Shown: in pieces, positions 13,704 through 21,447 of the stretch
Layout: each line of letters opens with the position of its first letter
Position numbering within the stretch: the stretch's first letter is position 1
Assembly (NCBI GenBank): GCA_016186435.1
Contig: JACPLQ010000012.1
Coordinates: 1-42,371, forward strand
From: Candidatus Nomurabacteria bacterium
GTDB lineage: Bacteria; Patescibacteriota; Minisyncoccia; Phycocordibacterales; UBA9973
Length of the DNA: 42,371 nucleotides
Reading direction: 5' to 3'
Notes under the pieces: generated by a model
Database searches by the model: none
The model's input: only the letters and a program-made list of their open reading frames with translations
Told to the model about the DNA's origin: nothing
Position numbers and translations under genes: made by a program

Positions 13704-13784
13704 TATGATTTATATATGGAAAATTTAAAACAGCCGAATAAAAAACCGTCCGTGTTAGAGATGAAGAAAAACACTGCAGAATAA
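13704..13784 (+). CDS. Possible leaderless micro-ORF, 22 codons
   Basis: A TGG-TATGAT extended -10 box (13701-13709) ends 6 nt before an ATG at 13716 that opens a 22-codon lysine-rich frame starting MENLKQPNKK and ending at 13784. The promoter arrangement matches other genes here, so this may be a real micro-protein or the surviving 5' end of a gene whose body has been lost at the junction with the fragment that follows. No homology is recognised. Confidence 0.3.
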   Translation, partial: YDLYMENLKQPNKKPSVLEMKKNTAE

Positions 13785-13793
13785 ATTTATATT

Positions 13794-14012
13794 TTATGGA
13801 GAAGGTTCGGGTGCGGGTTCGGCTACTGGCTCCGTGGCGGGCTCAGAATTACCACCCCCTTCTCCTCCTTGCCCGTCCTCTGGCGTGGCTTGATCAAGGA
13901 GGGGTGGCTCTTCAGGAGACGGGGTGGTGCTCGCATTGGAAAGCAATGTATCCAGTTCGGACTTGATGATGCAGGTCTTTTCGCCGCTCTCGTCTGAGAC
14001 ACACAAGATTTC
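13794..14012 (-). pseudogene. C-terminal fragment of an S74-type surface protein (paralogue of the 14331 gene)
   Basis: The reading frame gives LCVSDESGEKTC, IIKSELDTLLSNA and a Pro/Glu tail (EPVAEPAPEPSP). The neighbouring intact gene has LCVADNSGEKTC, ITKSELDTLLSNA and an EPAPEP tail at its C-terminus. Only about 72 residues remain; the rest of the gene is gone. Its upstream end abuts the truncated VapC-like gene. The copy also holds a CACCCC/GGGGTGG-type palindrome (about 13850-13907) read in frame as SPEEPPLLDQATPEDGQGG. Confidence 0.75.
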
Positions 14013-14022
14013 TGCACTTATT

Positions 14023-14145
14023 TCAACAGAGAGATGATTTGCTTAGTTCAGACATAACTCGCACCGCCTCGGAGTGATTGGCATCATCTTGGTAGTAAAA
14101 TGATACAAACACACTACTATCTACAATAAATCTATCAGATTCCAT
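14023..14145 (-). pseudogene. Truncated PIN-domain toxin (VapC-like), N-terminal 40 residues only
   Basis: The frame opens with MESDRFIVDSSVFVSFYYQD and continues DANHSEAVRVMSEL before hitting TGA. VapC toxins are RNases whose first catalytic Asp lies in exactly such an FIVDSSV strand; a whole domain is about 130 residues with three further acidic residues. Here everything after the second helix is missing, so it cannot be active. The start overlaps the antitoxin gene by 11 nt, the normal vapBC arrangement. The break point adjoins the S74 fragment. Confidence 0.65.
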
Positions 14146-14290
14146 ACACTATTTTATCAATATCACGAGAAAGGTTTTTATTTTTCTTTACGCTTTTAAA
14201 GATGTGTTTTTGTGCACGCTCAAAAAAAGTGGTTGTCTTAACACGTTGTATTTTCGGGAAAACAATGAATTTTTTAGTCTCAGTAGCCAT
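14135..14290 (-). CDS. Probable VapB-like antitoxin, 51 residues
   Basis: The product starts MATETKKFIVFPKIQRVKTT and has basic and helical segments ending SRDIDKIVYGI. Position (immediately upstream and overlapping a PIN-domain start) is the main reason for the antitoxin call; I do not recognise a specific DNA-binding fold. A TGA-TACAAT box on the - strand ends 6 nt before the ATG, so the transcript should be leaderless. With the toxin gene truncated this is an orphan. Confidence 0.55.
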   Translation of the reverse strand: MATETKKFIVFPKIQRVKTTTFFERAQKHIFKSVKKNKNLSRDIDKIVYGI

Positions 14291-14308
14291 GTCTGAATTG
14301 TATCACAT

Positions 14309-14332
14309 ATTGCCGAAAAAAGGCAATTTTTT
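14309..14332 (+). terminator. Hairpin with T-run between the antitoxin and the surface-protein gene
   Basis: ATTGCC (14309-14314) pairs with GGCAAT (14322-14327) and is followed by TTTTTT on the + strand. On the - strand it lies directly after the stop codon of the S74 gene, with a U-rich loop but a weaker tail, so its direction of action is uncertain. Confidence 0.5.
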
Positions 14333-17300
14333 ACGGAGTGACTTCCGGTGCAGGCTCAGGGGCTGGTTCAGGCGCAGGTTCGGGAGTAGGAGTTGCTTCT
14401 GGTACAGGTTCTGGTACGGGCTCGGTGGTCGTGGTATCAGTTGCGGTTGTATCGGTAGTTCCAGTATCGGTGGTCGTGGTGTCAGTGGCAGTCGTTTCTG
14501 TCGTGGTGTCAGCCGGGGTGGAAGTATCAGTGGTCGTCTCGCCCTCTCCTTCGGGGGAGGCCTGCCCGTCCTCCGGCGGGGTTGGGGAGGGGTCTGATTC
14601 TGGAGATGTCCCACCACTGGATGAAGAGCTTCCGGAACTGCCCGCGTTGGAAAGCAAAGTGTCCAGCTCGGACTTGGTGATGCAGGTTTTCTCGCCCGAG
14701 TTGTCCGCGACGCACAGGGTCTTGGTCTCCACTTCTTCGCTCCATATTTTGGCGATGCCGTTGCCTGCATCCGCGAGCCACGCGGTTATTTTCGCAAAGA
14801 ATCGTTCGGCAAAAGATTTTTCATTTTCAAAATCAAGCGGCTCGGCGATGGACTCCAGATTTAGATTCAATTCCTGAATAGCTTTAGCCAGCACAGAGGT
14901 AAGTTTCATATACTCCACTCCTTCCACTTGTCCATTTTCGTAAAAAACAAAGAGCGGACTAATTTCTGCCATTTCTTCGGCGATGAATCCGATCTGGCGG
15001 GGCGCATTGGGATTTATTATATATTCCTGCTTCCAGTCAAAAGATACGGGGCGCATTTGAAGCACTGCATCAAGTCCAAGCTCTAGGTCTTCAATGTTTT
15101 TCTTGTAGCGCAAGGAAGAACTGCCGGTGCAGGCGCTTGCTTTTGCAGAAATTGCGCCCGTAGTGGTTGCGATACATAGATAGTCCTCTGCGTTGGCTCC
15201 GGCTTCGCCGGGAAAAGTTATCCCGCCTGCGCTATCTATTCTCATCATCTCAACTGCCGCTGATGTTGTAGCTGTACCGAATACCAAAGCTGTGCTGTTT
15301 ACTGTTGTGCTAAAAGTGTCCTCCGCTTCAGCCCAGATTGCAGCCCCCGCAAGAATAGAATCAGAGCCATCAGACTCAAGCGGCGCATTGAAATTTATTC
15401 TTCCCAGTTGGTCGTTATCAACGATAGTAAGCTCCTTGGTAGCAAGGGTAAGAATACCCGCGGATGTTGCACCTGTGCCCACTGGTCCTTGAACGTCTAA
15501 AAGAGATTGAGGCGCCGCCGTCCCGATGCCGACCTTGCCCGCATTATCAATCCTCACTCGTTCCGCATACGTACCGGCGTTCCTAGTGAAGAATCCGAAA
15601 ACTGAATTTTCGCTTCCCGCCGTGACCCCAGTGAATTGCATAGCTATTCCACCCATATTTGTTCCCGCAGGTGTTGAATTTTTTGTGGAAAATATTATGC
15701 CGGAATATGTGTTAACCGCACCATTATCGTTATGGATAGTTAAGCCATGACTTGCCCCGCTAAGACCAAATGATGTGAGTGCGCTACTGATAACACTTGT
15801 GGTACCAGCATTTGTCTGAAGAGTAGGAGACGCTACGCTACTCACTGTTAATGTTCCAACGGGCGCTGTCGTCCCGATGCCTATTTTACCCGCATTTGTT
15901 ATTGTCATTCTCTCCGTCAAAACTGACGGAGTCGCATCAGTACCAGTCCAGAAAGAAAGCGAGGCTGGGATTCTGGTATCCGCAATGGTGCCGGAAGAAA
16001 TGGCTTTAATCGCTGCGCCAGTCACATATCCTGAAGCTCCGCCATAACCAGAAAAGTTAATCACTCCAAGTTCATCCGCCGTCGTGATGACAGTCGGGCT
16101 GGCAACGGTGCCGCGGGCCTTGCGTAATTTGAGGTCGAAGGAATCGGCATCGGCGGAAGCTTGCTCGAATGTTGCTATGCCTTGAGCAGTAGTAGATGTG
16201 GCAACGTGGAGAAGAGAACCAGGCGCCGTTGTCCCGATGCCGACATTGCCGCTTCCTAAAACCGTAATCGCCGCCGCATCGTCATTATTTGCAACCTGAA
16301 ACACTGTCTCGAGCGCGCCTAAATCAACTACCCCTGTTCCGCTCGCTTTTGCGCCAATTATAGAAACCGCTGGAGTGGTATCCGTAGGATCAGCAGACTG
16401 GATACCTTTCAAAAGAAGCGCGGTGCCTGTCGCATCAGCCAGACCGGTGAGTTGCGCTCCGCCTACAGTTGTAGAAATTGAAGAGAGATGCGCGAAGACA
16501 TCCGTTTCCGCGAGAGTTGTTACCCCATGCGCGATGTCATCATCCGAAAGCGCGAAGGCGGGGGTGTTGGTGGCATCGTAGAGTTCGAGGAGATAGTCGG
16601 GTGAAGTGTCGCCGATGCCCACGTTGCCGCCAGACTGAAAAGTCATGCGGTCATTTCCACCGCCGACATCAAATGTCGATGTGTATTCAAACAGTCTCAA
16701 ATCACTACCGGACGGGTAAAGTGTCCACTGTTTTGATGTCGTGCCAGTCACAAGCCCTGCCGCACCAGAGTTAACTACGCTCCGCGTAGTCCCGCTGACG
16801 TCGAATTTTGCTACCGGCGCCGTCGTCCCGATGCCGACTTTGCCGTTATCTACAATCAAGGCATAGTTGGCAGTGGTGGCGTCAGCAGAATTCAGGTAAA
16901 GAGCCACATTGGTGCCAGAGGTGGCATTAGTATGAGTATTGGAGATTTGGGCGCCATAAGTTGTGATGCCAGCGGTGGCATTGGCTCCGGCGGTCAGGAT
17001 GTTTAAGGCGGTTTGAGATGCGGCCGCGGCTGTGCCAGAGACCTGCAGGTCAACGAGCTTGCCAGAAGTCAGGGTTGAAGAAGCAACATAAAGGCCGGTG
17101 CCAGTGGTTAAGGAATTGGCCGATAGGGACGTTGCGGCGCTAGTCGTGGTACCTGTGGCATTAGTTGAAAGAATAGTCAAAGTCCCTCCGGACAAAGTCG
17201 TGTAAGTCGCCGCGCCCAAGACCGGAGTAACCAAGGTGGGCGAAGTGGCCAGCACTTGCGCGCCGGTGCCGGTCAAAGCGATTTCGCAATCCGCGTCCGT

Positions 17301-17441
17301 GGGCGCGCATTCCGGATTAAGCGTTTCTCCAGAGTCGTAAGGCAAGCCGTCCCAGACTGCCAGCACAATTTTGGAGAAGAACAAAACAGAGACAACGGCT
17401 GTAAATAAGAAGAGCGTTTTTTTAGTATATATAAATTTCAT
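14331..17441 (-). CDS. Large secreted fibre-like surface protein with C-terminal S74 intramolecular chaperone domain
   Basis: The 1036-residue protein (start ATG at 17441, preceded 22 nt upstream by a TATAAT box) has an N-terminal signal/membrane segment (about residues 7-28). Next comes a Thr/Ser/Ala-rich beta-type repeat region with repeated GKVGIGTTAP-like units typical of trimeric tail-fibre or adhesin shafts. An S74-type domain follows, marked by SLRYKKNIEDLELGLDAVLQ, MRPVSFDWKQ and GFIAEEMAEISPLF, and then a helical segment, a Thr-rich linker and a Pro-Glu tail (EPAPEPAPEP). S74 domains trimerise fibres and cut themselves off; the Ser of the family is present in the SLRYKKNI motif. The C-terminal linker contains a GC-rich palindrome (about 14543-14600). 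It may mediate contact with a host cell. Confidence 0.8.
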   Translation of the reverse strand: MKFIYTKKTLFLFTAVVSVLFFSKIVLAVWDGLPYDSGETLNPECAPTDADCEIALTGTGAQVLATSPTLVTPVLGAATYTTLSGGTLTILSTNATGTTTSAATSLSANSLTTGTGLYVASSTLTSGKLVDLQVSGTAAAASQTALNILTAGANATAGITTYGAQISNTHTNATSGTNVALYLNSADATTANYALIVDNGKVGIGTTAPVAKFDVSGTTRSVVNSGAAGLVTGTTSKQWTLYPSGSDLRLFEYTSTFDVGGGNDRMTFQSGGNVGIGDTSPDYLLELYDATNTPAFALSDDDIAHGVTTLAETDVFAHLSSISTTVGGAQLTGLADATGTALLLKGIQSADPTDTTPAVSIIGAKASGTGVVDLGALETVFQVANNDDAAAITVLGSGNVGIGTTAPGSLLHVATSTTAQGIATFEQASADADSFDLKLRKARGTVASPTVITTADELGVINFSGYGGASGYVTGAAIKAISSGTIADTRIPASLSFWTGTDATPSVLTERMTITNAGKIGIGTTAPVGTLTVSSVASPTLQTNAGTTSVISSALTSFGLSGASHGLTIHNDNGAVNTYSGIIFSTKNSTPAGTNMGGIAMQFTGVTAGSENSVFGFFTRNAGTYAERVRIDNAGKVGIGTAAPQSLLDVQGPVGTGATSAGILTLATKELTIVDNDQLGRINFNAPLESDGSDSILAGAAIWAEAEDTFSTTVNSTALVFGTATTSAAVEMMRIDSAGGITFPGEAGANAEDYLCIATTTGAISAKASACTGSSSLRYKKNIEDLELGLDAVLQMRPVSFDWKQEYIINPNAPRQIGFIAEEMAEISPLFVFYENGQVEGVEYMKLTSVLAKAIQELNLNLESIAEPLDFENEKSFAERFFAKITAWLADAGNGIAKIWSEEVETKTLCVADNSGEKTCITKSELDTLLSNAGSSGSSSSSGGTSPESDPSPTPPEDGQASPEGEGETTTDTSTPADTTTETTATDTTTTDTGTTDTTATDTTTTEPVPEPVPEATPTPEPAPEPAPEPAPEVTP

Positions 17442-17524
17442 TCTGTTAGTTCCCGCACATATATTATACCGCACCCGAGCTGTAAAAGAAGAGAAAATGT
17501 GGAAAACTATTATGATAAACACCA

Positions 17525-17548
17525 AGCCCCAATGACCAATGACCAACA
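17525..17548 (-). repeat. Left inverted repeat of the four-helix-bundle gene
   Basis: Read on the - strand this is TTGGTCATTGG repeated in the form TTGGTCATTGGTCATTGG followed by GGCTTGG. It mirrors the outward-facing repeat at 17926-17949 on the + strand. Confidence 0.7.
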
Positions 17549-17559
17549 AGGACCAAATT

Positions 17560-17937
17560 TCAACTTTTATTTCTGGAATTTCTGACAATGGCCGCTAGAA
17601 TTAGGTTCAGTTCTTGAGCTTCACGCCACAAATTTCTCGCTTCATCCTCGTGTTGAGGCAAGGCATGAGAAATAATTCTCAACCAGTATTTTGTCTCTTT
17701 AGCTTCTTTGTTTGCTATGCAAATTTTATTAATAAAATCTTTTTTTGAGCTTGCTTCATCCGCCTCGCTGTAATTTGCCCCAATGCTCGTTCCCGATCTA
17801 ATAATTTGATTTATCAGTGGTTTGGTAATAGTATCGTGAGGCAATTTTTTTGAAAAATCTACAATCATCTCCGCGTATCTCGCTGTCCTTTCTTCTAAAT
17901 CATATTTTTTCTTTGAGCTTTCTTGGTCATTGGACAT
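17560..17937 (-). CDS. Four helix bundle protein (S23/23S intervening-sequence protein family)
   Basis: The 125-residue protein is almost entirely helical and has the family pattern: DLEERTARYAEMIVDFSKKL (about residues 13-32), PLINQIIRSGTSIGANYSEA (about 40-59), DFINKICIANKEAKETKYWL (about 67-86) and a C-terminal ELNLILAAIV helix. This family (TIGR02436-type) was first found as ORFs within 23S rRNA intervening sequences and is close to the Avd accessory protein of diversity-generating retroelements; the bundle forms a basic pentamer that binds nucleic acid. No reverse transcriptase is visible here. The gene is bracketed by matching outward-facing repeats, which suggests it moved as a unit. 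Confidence 0.88.
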   Translation of the reverse strand: MSNDQESSKKKYDLEERTARYAEMIVDFSKKLPHDTITKPLINQIIRSGTSIGANYSEADEASSKKDFINKICIANKEAKETKYWLRIISHALPQHEDEARNLWREAQELNLILAAIVRNSRNKS

Positions 17938-17949
17938 TGGGATTTGGGA
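17926..17949 (+). repeat. Right inverted repeat of the four-helix-bundle gene
   Basis: Reads TTGGTCATTGGACATTGGG followed by ATTTGG on the + strand. Its mirror image is at 17525-17548. Together they look like terminal inverted repeats of roughly 25 nt around the gene. Confidence 0.7.
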
Positions 17950-17950
17950 T

Positions 17951-18319
17951 TTACTTTTGTATTTTTTCTACCAATATTCCCAGCAGTCGTTTGACGCTGT
18001 CCTGCGCTTCTTTTTCCGTTTGCGAGGCGACAAACTTTTGCCACTCTGCCATTATTTCCGCGTCCTTCAAGTCGCGCACGGCATTCTCCAAGCGAAGCCG
18101 CGTTTCAAAATCAACTTCTCCTTCCGCCTGCAAAACTTCTTTGACAAACATAGCGGTGAAATCCAAAATCTTGCCGTTGACATCCGTACCGGCCGGCGAA
18201 TTTTTCACCGTCTGCAATTCCTGCAAGGTATTGTAATAGTTCAAGCCGAAAAATATATTGCCGGCAATCAGCACCCCGACCAGAATAAAATAAAAGCGTT
18301 TATTGTTTTCTTCAATCAT
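17951..18319 (-). CDS. Membrane-anchored helical protein, unknown function
   Basis: The 122-residue protein has an N-terminal membrane helix (residues 8-27) followed by a charged, mostly helical extracytoplasmic or cytoplasmic domain (DFETRLRLENAVRDLKDAEI at about 67-86). It overlaps the end of the upstream gene (18312-20402) by 8 nt on the same strand, so the two are translationally coupled and probably work in the same envelope structure. I do not recognise the family. Confidence 0.6.
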   Translation of the reverse strand: MIEENNKRFYFILVGVLIAGNIFFGLNYYNTLQELQTVKNSPAGTDVNGKILDFTAMFVKEVLQAEGEVDFETRLRLENAVRDLKDAEIMAEWQKFVASQTEKEAQDSVKRLLGILVEKIQK

Positions 18320-20402
18320 TTTTAATTGATAAATTAGATCCCGCGTTTTGGGCAGAGACCCGCTGCCGATTTCTAACGAGATTATACACTAATAATAACA
18401 CAACAATAAGAAGAAGTGTTTGCCAGTCCCGCTCCCAATCAAATCCAAACAGCCACTGGCCCGCCGGCTGCATTTCTATATTTTGGTGCACACTGTTACC
18501 CACCACCACAGTGAAGGCCTTGCCTTGGTAAGTTTTATAGCCGGGCGCCTCCACGTGGAAATAATAAGTGCCCTGCGGCACCAGGAAGGAATAAGTGCCC
18601 CGCACGTCGGTCACCTGCGGATTTTCCTGCTGGTAATCGGAGGCGTTCCAGAGCCGATAATCCTTGGCGGCATTATCCAAAGAATAGAGCGAGACGATGG
18701 CGGACGGAATGCGGGTTTCTTTGCCTTTATTTTTTTCAAACACATAGCCCTCCGGGTCAACGACAGTAATCATGCTCATTTTGCGGGAGCCGAGTTCCGG
18801 GTCCACATAGTCAATGACGGTGATAAACTCGTATTCGCCCGGCACGGTCGGAGTGACTACGTCCGCGGTGTATATGCCGTCTCCGTCCGGGTCTTCATAT
18901 TCAAAAGAAGAGAGCACTAGCTTTTGCTCTACCCCTCCCACACCCTCCAACCCCTCCTGTCCTCCCCTTATCAGGGGAGGCAAATTGTTTCCCCCTGACA
19001 AGGGGGAATAAGGGGGTTTAAGGAGAGGGGCTCCGGGTGAGGTTTGTTCGACTAACCCCTCCATAGAGAAAATCGCGGAAGCGGTAAGCGACGCGCGCGA
19101 GATTGTATTCTGGATTTTATTTTGGGTGATGCGGGGCGTCGCCTGCTTAAATACGATGTAGCCGGTAACGCTTTTGGCCGCGCTTAGGGGTTTAATCACC
19201 AGTTTGAGGGACTGCCCCGGCAGAGCGGACATCGTTTGCGCCACTTCGCCTTTATCTCCGAGCGACAAAATGACATTTAGGTCAACCAGTTCGCCGGCGC
19301 CCCGGGCAAAAACAAACTCCTCCGGCAAATTTCTCTTGGCCGCAGGAGAAAACTTGGCGATGGGCAGGCCCGGAATGAGGGTGATTTTTCCGATGCCGGT
19401 ATCCTCCGATGTTCCGCCTTCGCCAGTTAGGCCCGGCATATTCAAAGTTACTCCGCTTATTTTTTCAATCTCGGCTATTTCCGCCGGACTCATATTTTTG
19501 ACCGCGGTGGAAAGAACATCCGCGAGGTCCGGAATGTTTAGATTCACTCCCACCAATTTGCTCACGTCGCTGAATCTTTCCACGCCGACTTCCCGGAAAG
19601 TACGCTCCAGTTCCGGAAATTTGGCGGCCAAAGTGCGGAGCTGGTAAGGCAGGGGCGCGAAGACGAAATTATTAATTGCCTCTGTCGACAGAAGATTCCA
19701 TCTGGCACTGAAAGCAAAAGGCGCAATTTTTGGAACCTCTTCCGGCTCCGGCGGAGTTTTCCCGCCGAATAAATATGAGATAAAATCCGAAGCGTAATTA
19801 AATACGTTTGCGGTTAAATTTGATGCAGGCGAAACAGCAGGCGCAGTGGTTGGAGCAAGAGGAGAGACAGAGGGCGATGTTGACACGGGAGGTTGTTTTG
19901 GACTGCTGCCGCTGCTTCCCGGCCGGACGCTTGCAGGTCTCCAGTCGGTTTTAACTTTAAAATCAGAGCCGGAACATGAGCCCCCCGTAGAACAATTAAA
20001 ATTAATTTGGCTACTATTAGAATCCACGGTCGCATAGCCCACAAATTCTCCGGTCGCGCCTATCGTCACTCCGGTAAAATTTATCCAGCCGAGGCTTGAA
20101 CTCCAAGCAAATCCGGAAAGAGTTCCTTCGGCGGTGTTTAATACTCCAGAAGTCGTCGGATTTAAATTTATCCAGCCGAATTGGCTGCTCCAGGCGTAGC
20201 CGGTGACAGCAGTGTCGGTAATCGCTACCCCGCAATTATCGCAGCCGAAATTTATCCAGCCGGTATTTTCTCCCCATGCGTATTTATATACGCTGTCAAT
20301 TCTGCCGTTTGTATCCGAAGCATCTGCAAGAGACGCATAAAAAAGTACGGAGGCTAGTATTCCAAAAAGAAATATCTTTCTCTTAATTAAATTATGCGGC
20401 AT
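18312..20402 (-). CDS. Secreted, membrane-anchored surface protein with GYAWS/GWINF repeats
   Basis: The 696-residue protein has a signal peptide (residues 8-28) and then repeated units of the form YAWGENTGWINF, GYAWSSQFGWINL and GFAWSSSLGWINF (about 40-125). These short WINF repeats are typical of exported CPR proteins. After a Ser/Pro linker come helical and Ig-like regions, a carboxypeptidase-regulatory-like beta domain (GTYSFLVPQGTYYFHVEAPG, about residues 600-619) and a C-terminal membrane helix with a basic tail. In the middle (18930-19043) a C-rich composite repeat is read in frame as SPLSGGNNLPPLIRGG and neighbours. The function is probably structural or adhesive. Confidence 0.75.
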   Translation of the reverse strand: MPHNLIKRKIFLFGILASVLFYASLADASDTNGRIDSVYKYAWGENTGWINFGCDNCGVAITDTAVTGYAWSSQFGWINLNPTTSGVLNTAEGTLSGFAWSSSLGWINFTGVTIGATGEFVGYATVDSNSSQINFNCSTGGSCSGSDFKVKTDWRPASVRPGSSGSSPKQPPVSTSPSVSPLAPTTAPAVSPASNLTANVFNYASDFISYLFGGKTPPEPEEVPKIAPFAFSARWNLLSTEAINNFVFAPLPYQLRTLAAKFPELERTFREVGVERFSDVSKLVGVNLNIPDLADVLSTAVKNMSPAEIAEIEKISGVTLNMPGLTGEGGTSEDTGIGKITLIPGLPIAKFSPAAKRNLPEEFVFARGAGELVDLNVILSLGDKGEVAQTMSALPGQSLKLVIKPLSAAKSVTGYIVFKQATPRITQNKIQNTISRASLTASAIFSMEGLVEQTSPGAPLLKPPYSPLSGGNNLPPLIRGGQEGLEGVGGVEQKLVLSSFEYEDPDGDGIYTADVVTPTVPGEYEFITVIDYVDPELGSRKMSMITVVDPEGYVFEKNKGKETRIPSAIVSLYSLDNAAKDYRLWNASDYQQENPQVTDVRGTYSFLVPQGTYYFHVEAPGYKTYQGKAFTVVVGNSVHQNIEMQPAGQWLFGFDWERDWQTLLLIVVLLLVYNLVRNRQRVSAQNAGSNLSIKND
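18930..19043. repeat. About 110-bp C-rich composite palindromic repeat, copy inside a coding gene
   Basis: It shares the nested hairpins of the intergenic copy at 12281-12390: CCTCCCCTTATCAGGGGAGG (18960-18979) and TTCCCCCTGACAAGGGGGAA (about 18989-19008). The reading frame of the host gene stays open across it. Confidence 0.85.
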
Positions 20403-20479
20403 AAATTAGCTAAAACTCTTATATTATAACAATAATATTATTGCAATAAAAGGAATTATGTGGATAATTGAAAGCATGC

Positions 20480-20555
20480 GCCGTTATAGCTCAGGTAGTA
20501 GAGCATCGTCTTGGTAAGACGAAGGTCATCAGTGCAAATCTGATTAACGGCTCCA
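20480..20555 (+). tRNA. tRNA-Thr(GGT)
   Basis: Acceptor GCCGTTA/TAACGGC, D-arm GCTC-AGGTAGTA-GAGC, anticodon stem TCGTC/GACGA with loop TTGGTAA (GGT), T-arm ATCAG-TGCAAAT-CTGAT, discriminator T and encoded CCA (20553-20555). The T-loop starts TG instead of TT, an unusual substitution at the pseudouridine-55 position. Confidence 0.92.
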
Positions 20556-20566
20556 AGATTGATGTT

Positions 20567-20639
20567 GCCGAAGTAGCTCAGTTGGCAGAGCACAGCTTTC
20601 GTAAAGCTGGGGTCGTGAGTTCAATCCTCACCTTCGGCT
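20567..20639 (+). tRNA. tRNA-Thr(CGT)
   Basis: Acceptor GCCGAAG/CTTCGGC, anticodon stem CAGCT/AGCTG with loop TTCGTAA (CGT), canonical T-arm GTGAG-TTCAATC-CTCAC and discriminator T. It follows the other tRNA-Thr by 11 nt. CCA is not encoded, unlike its neighbour. Confidence 0.94.
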
Positions 20640-20643
20640 CAAA

Positions 20644-21360
20644 TTATTGCCGGACCAAGAGGCCGGCCACGAGTCCAGCGATAAGCGCCAAACCGCCCAT
20701 GATGAGAACCCGCAGGCCCGACTTTAAGAGTGGCTGGCGAGTAAACTTAGTCGTGCTCATTCCGAGCGCGAAGAGCCCCAACAAAGTTATGCCGACGGAA
20801 ACCGGGATCGCCGTATTTATAGGCAAGAATATATACGCGGAGAGAGGAATCAAACCGCCCAAAATATAAGAGCAGAACATATAGATGCCGCCCTTGAGCG
20901 AAGTGGATTCTTGCTCTGGGTTGATTTTAAGTTCCCGCACCATCATTTCTCTTAACATCAGTTCCTTATTGCTGGAAGCCGCTTCGGTCATCTCTTTTGC
21001 CAAACTCTCCGGCCAGCCTTCCTCAATATACATGTCATACAGCTCGCCCTTCTCTTCCTCTGGTACTTTTTCAATCTCAATTTTTTCTTCCTCAATCTTG
21101 CGCCGATCCATTTCTTCGGCGGACAGATTGGAAAGATAAGAACCGATGCCCATGGAAATGGATTCTACGGAAATTATGACCGTACCCGCGAGAATTACAA
21201 TGAAATGATTTTGGCTTCCGATAGCGATGCCGACGATTGAGCCCAATGTGGAAACCATGCCGTCTTCCACGCCGAAAACGACCTCGGCGAGTACGTTCAT
21301 AAAAACCGATTTTTGGTGATGCACGAAATCTGTGTTTGCTCGCGGGGATGGCTCGTCCAT
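20644..21360 (-). CDS. VIT1/CCC1-family metal ion transporter
   Basis: The 238-residue membrane protein matches the CCC1/VIT family of iron/manganese transporters. Signatures are EVVFGVEDGMVSTLGSIVGI (helix 1 with the conserved acidic residues, about residues 26-45 of this form), SVESISMGIGSYLSNLSAEE (about 66-85), an amphipathic acidic cytoplasmic metal-binding segment rich in Glu, and three C-terminal helices. A GTG start at 21381 would add seven residues; I chose the ATG at 21360. It converges on tRNA-Thr with only 4 nt between. Likely role: efflux or storage of Fe/Mn. Confidence 0.86.
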   Translation of the reverse strand: MDEPSPRANTDFVHHQKSVFMNVLAEVVFGVEDGMVSTLGSIVGIAIGSQNHFIVILAGTVIISVESISMGIGSYLSNLSAEEMDRRKIEEEKIEIEKVPEEEKGELYDMYIEEGWPESLAKEMTEAASSNKELMLREMMVRELKINPEQESTSLKGGIYMFCSYILGGLIPLSAYIFLPINTAIPVSVGITLLGLFALGMSTTKFTRQPLLKSGLRVLIMGGLALIAGLVAGLLVRQ

Positions 21361-21447
21361 TCCCAAAGTATACTTTAACACTTATTTTTATTCAACAATA
21401 AGTGTTGGGGTCTGGCAAATATTTTGTATTTTTGATAAAGTAATTTA

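Noticed and set aside
14338-14877. Long Val/Ser/Gly-rich + strand ORFs opposite the S74 gene
   Set aside because: They are shadows of the Thr/Pro/Glu repeat region on the - strand.
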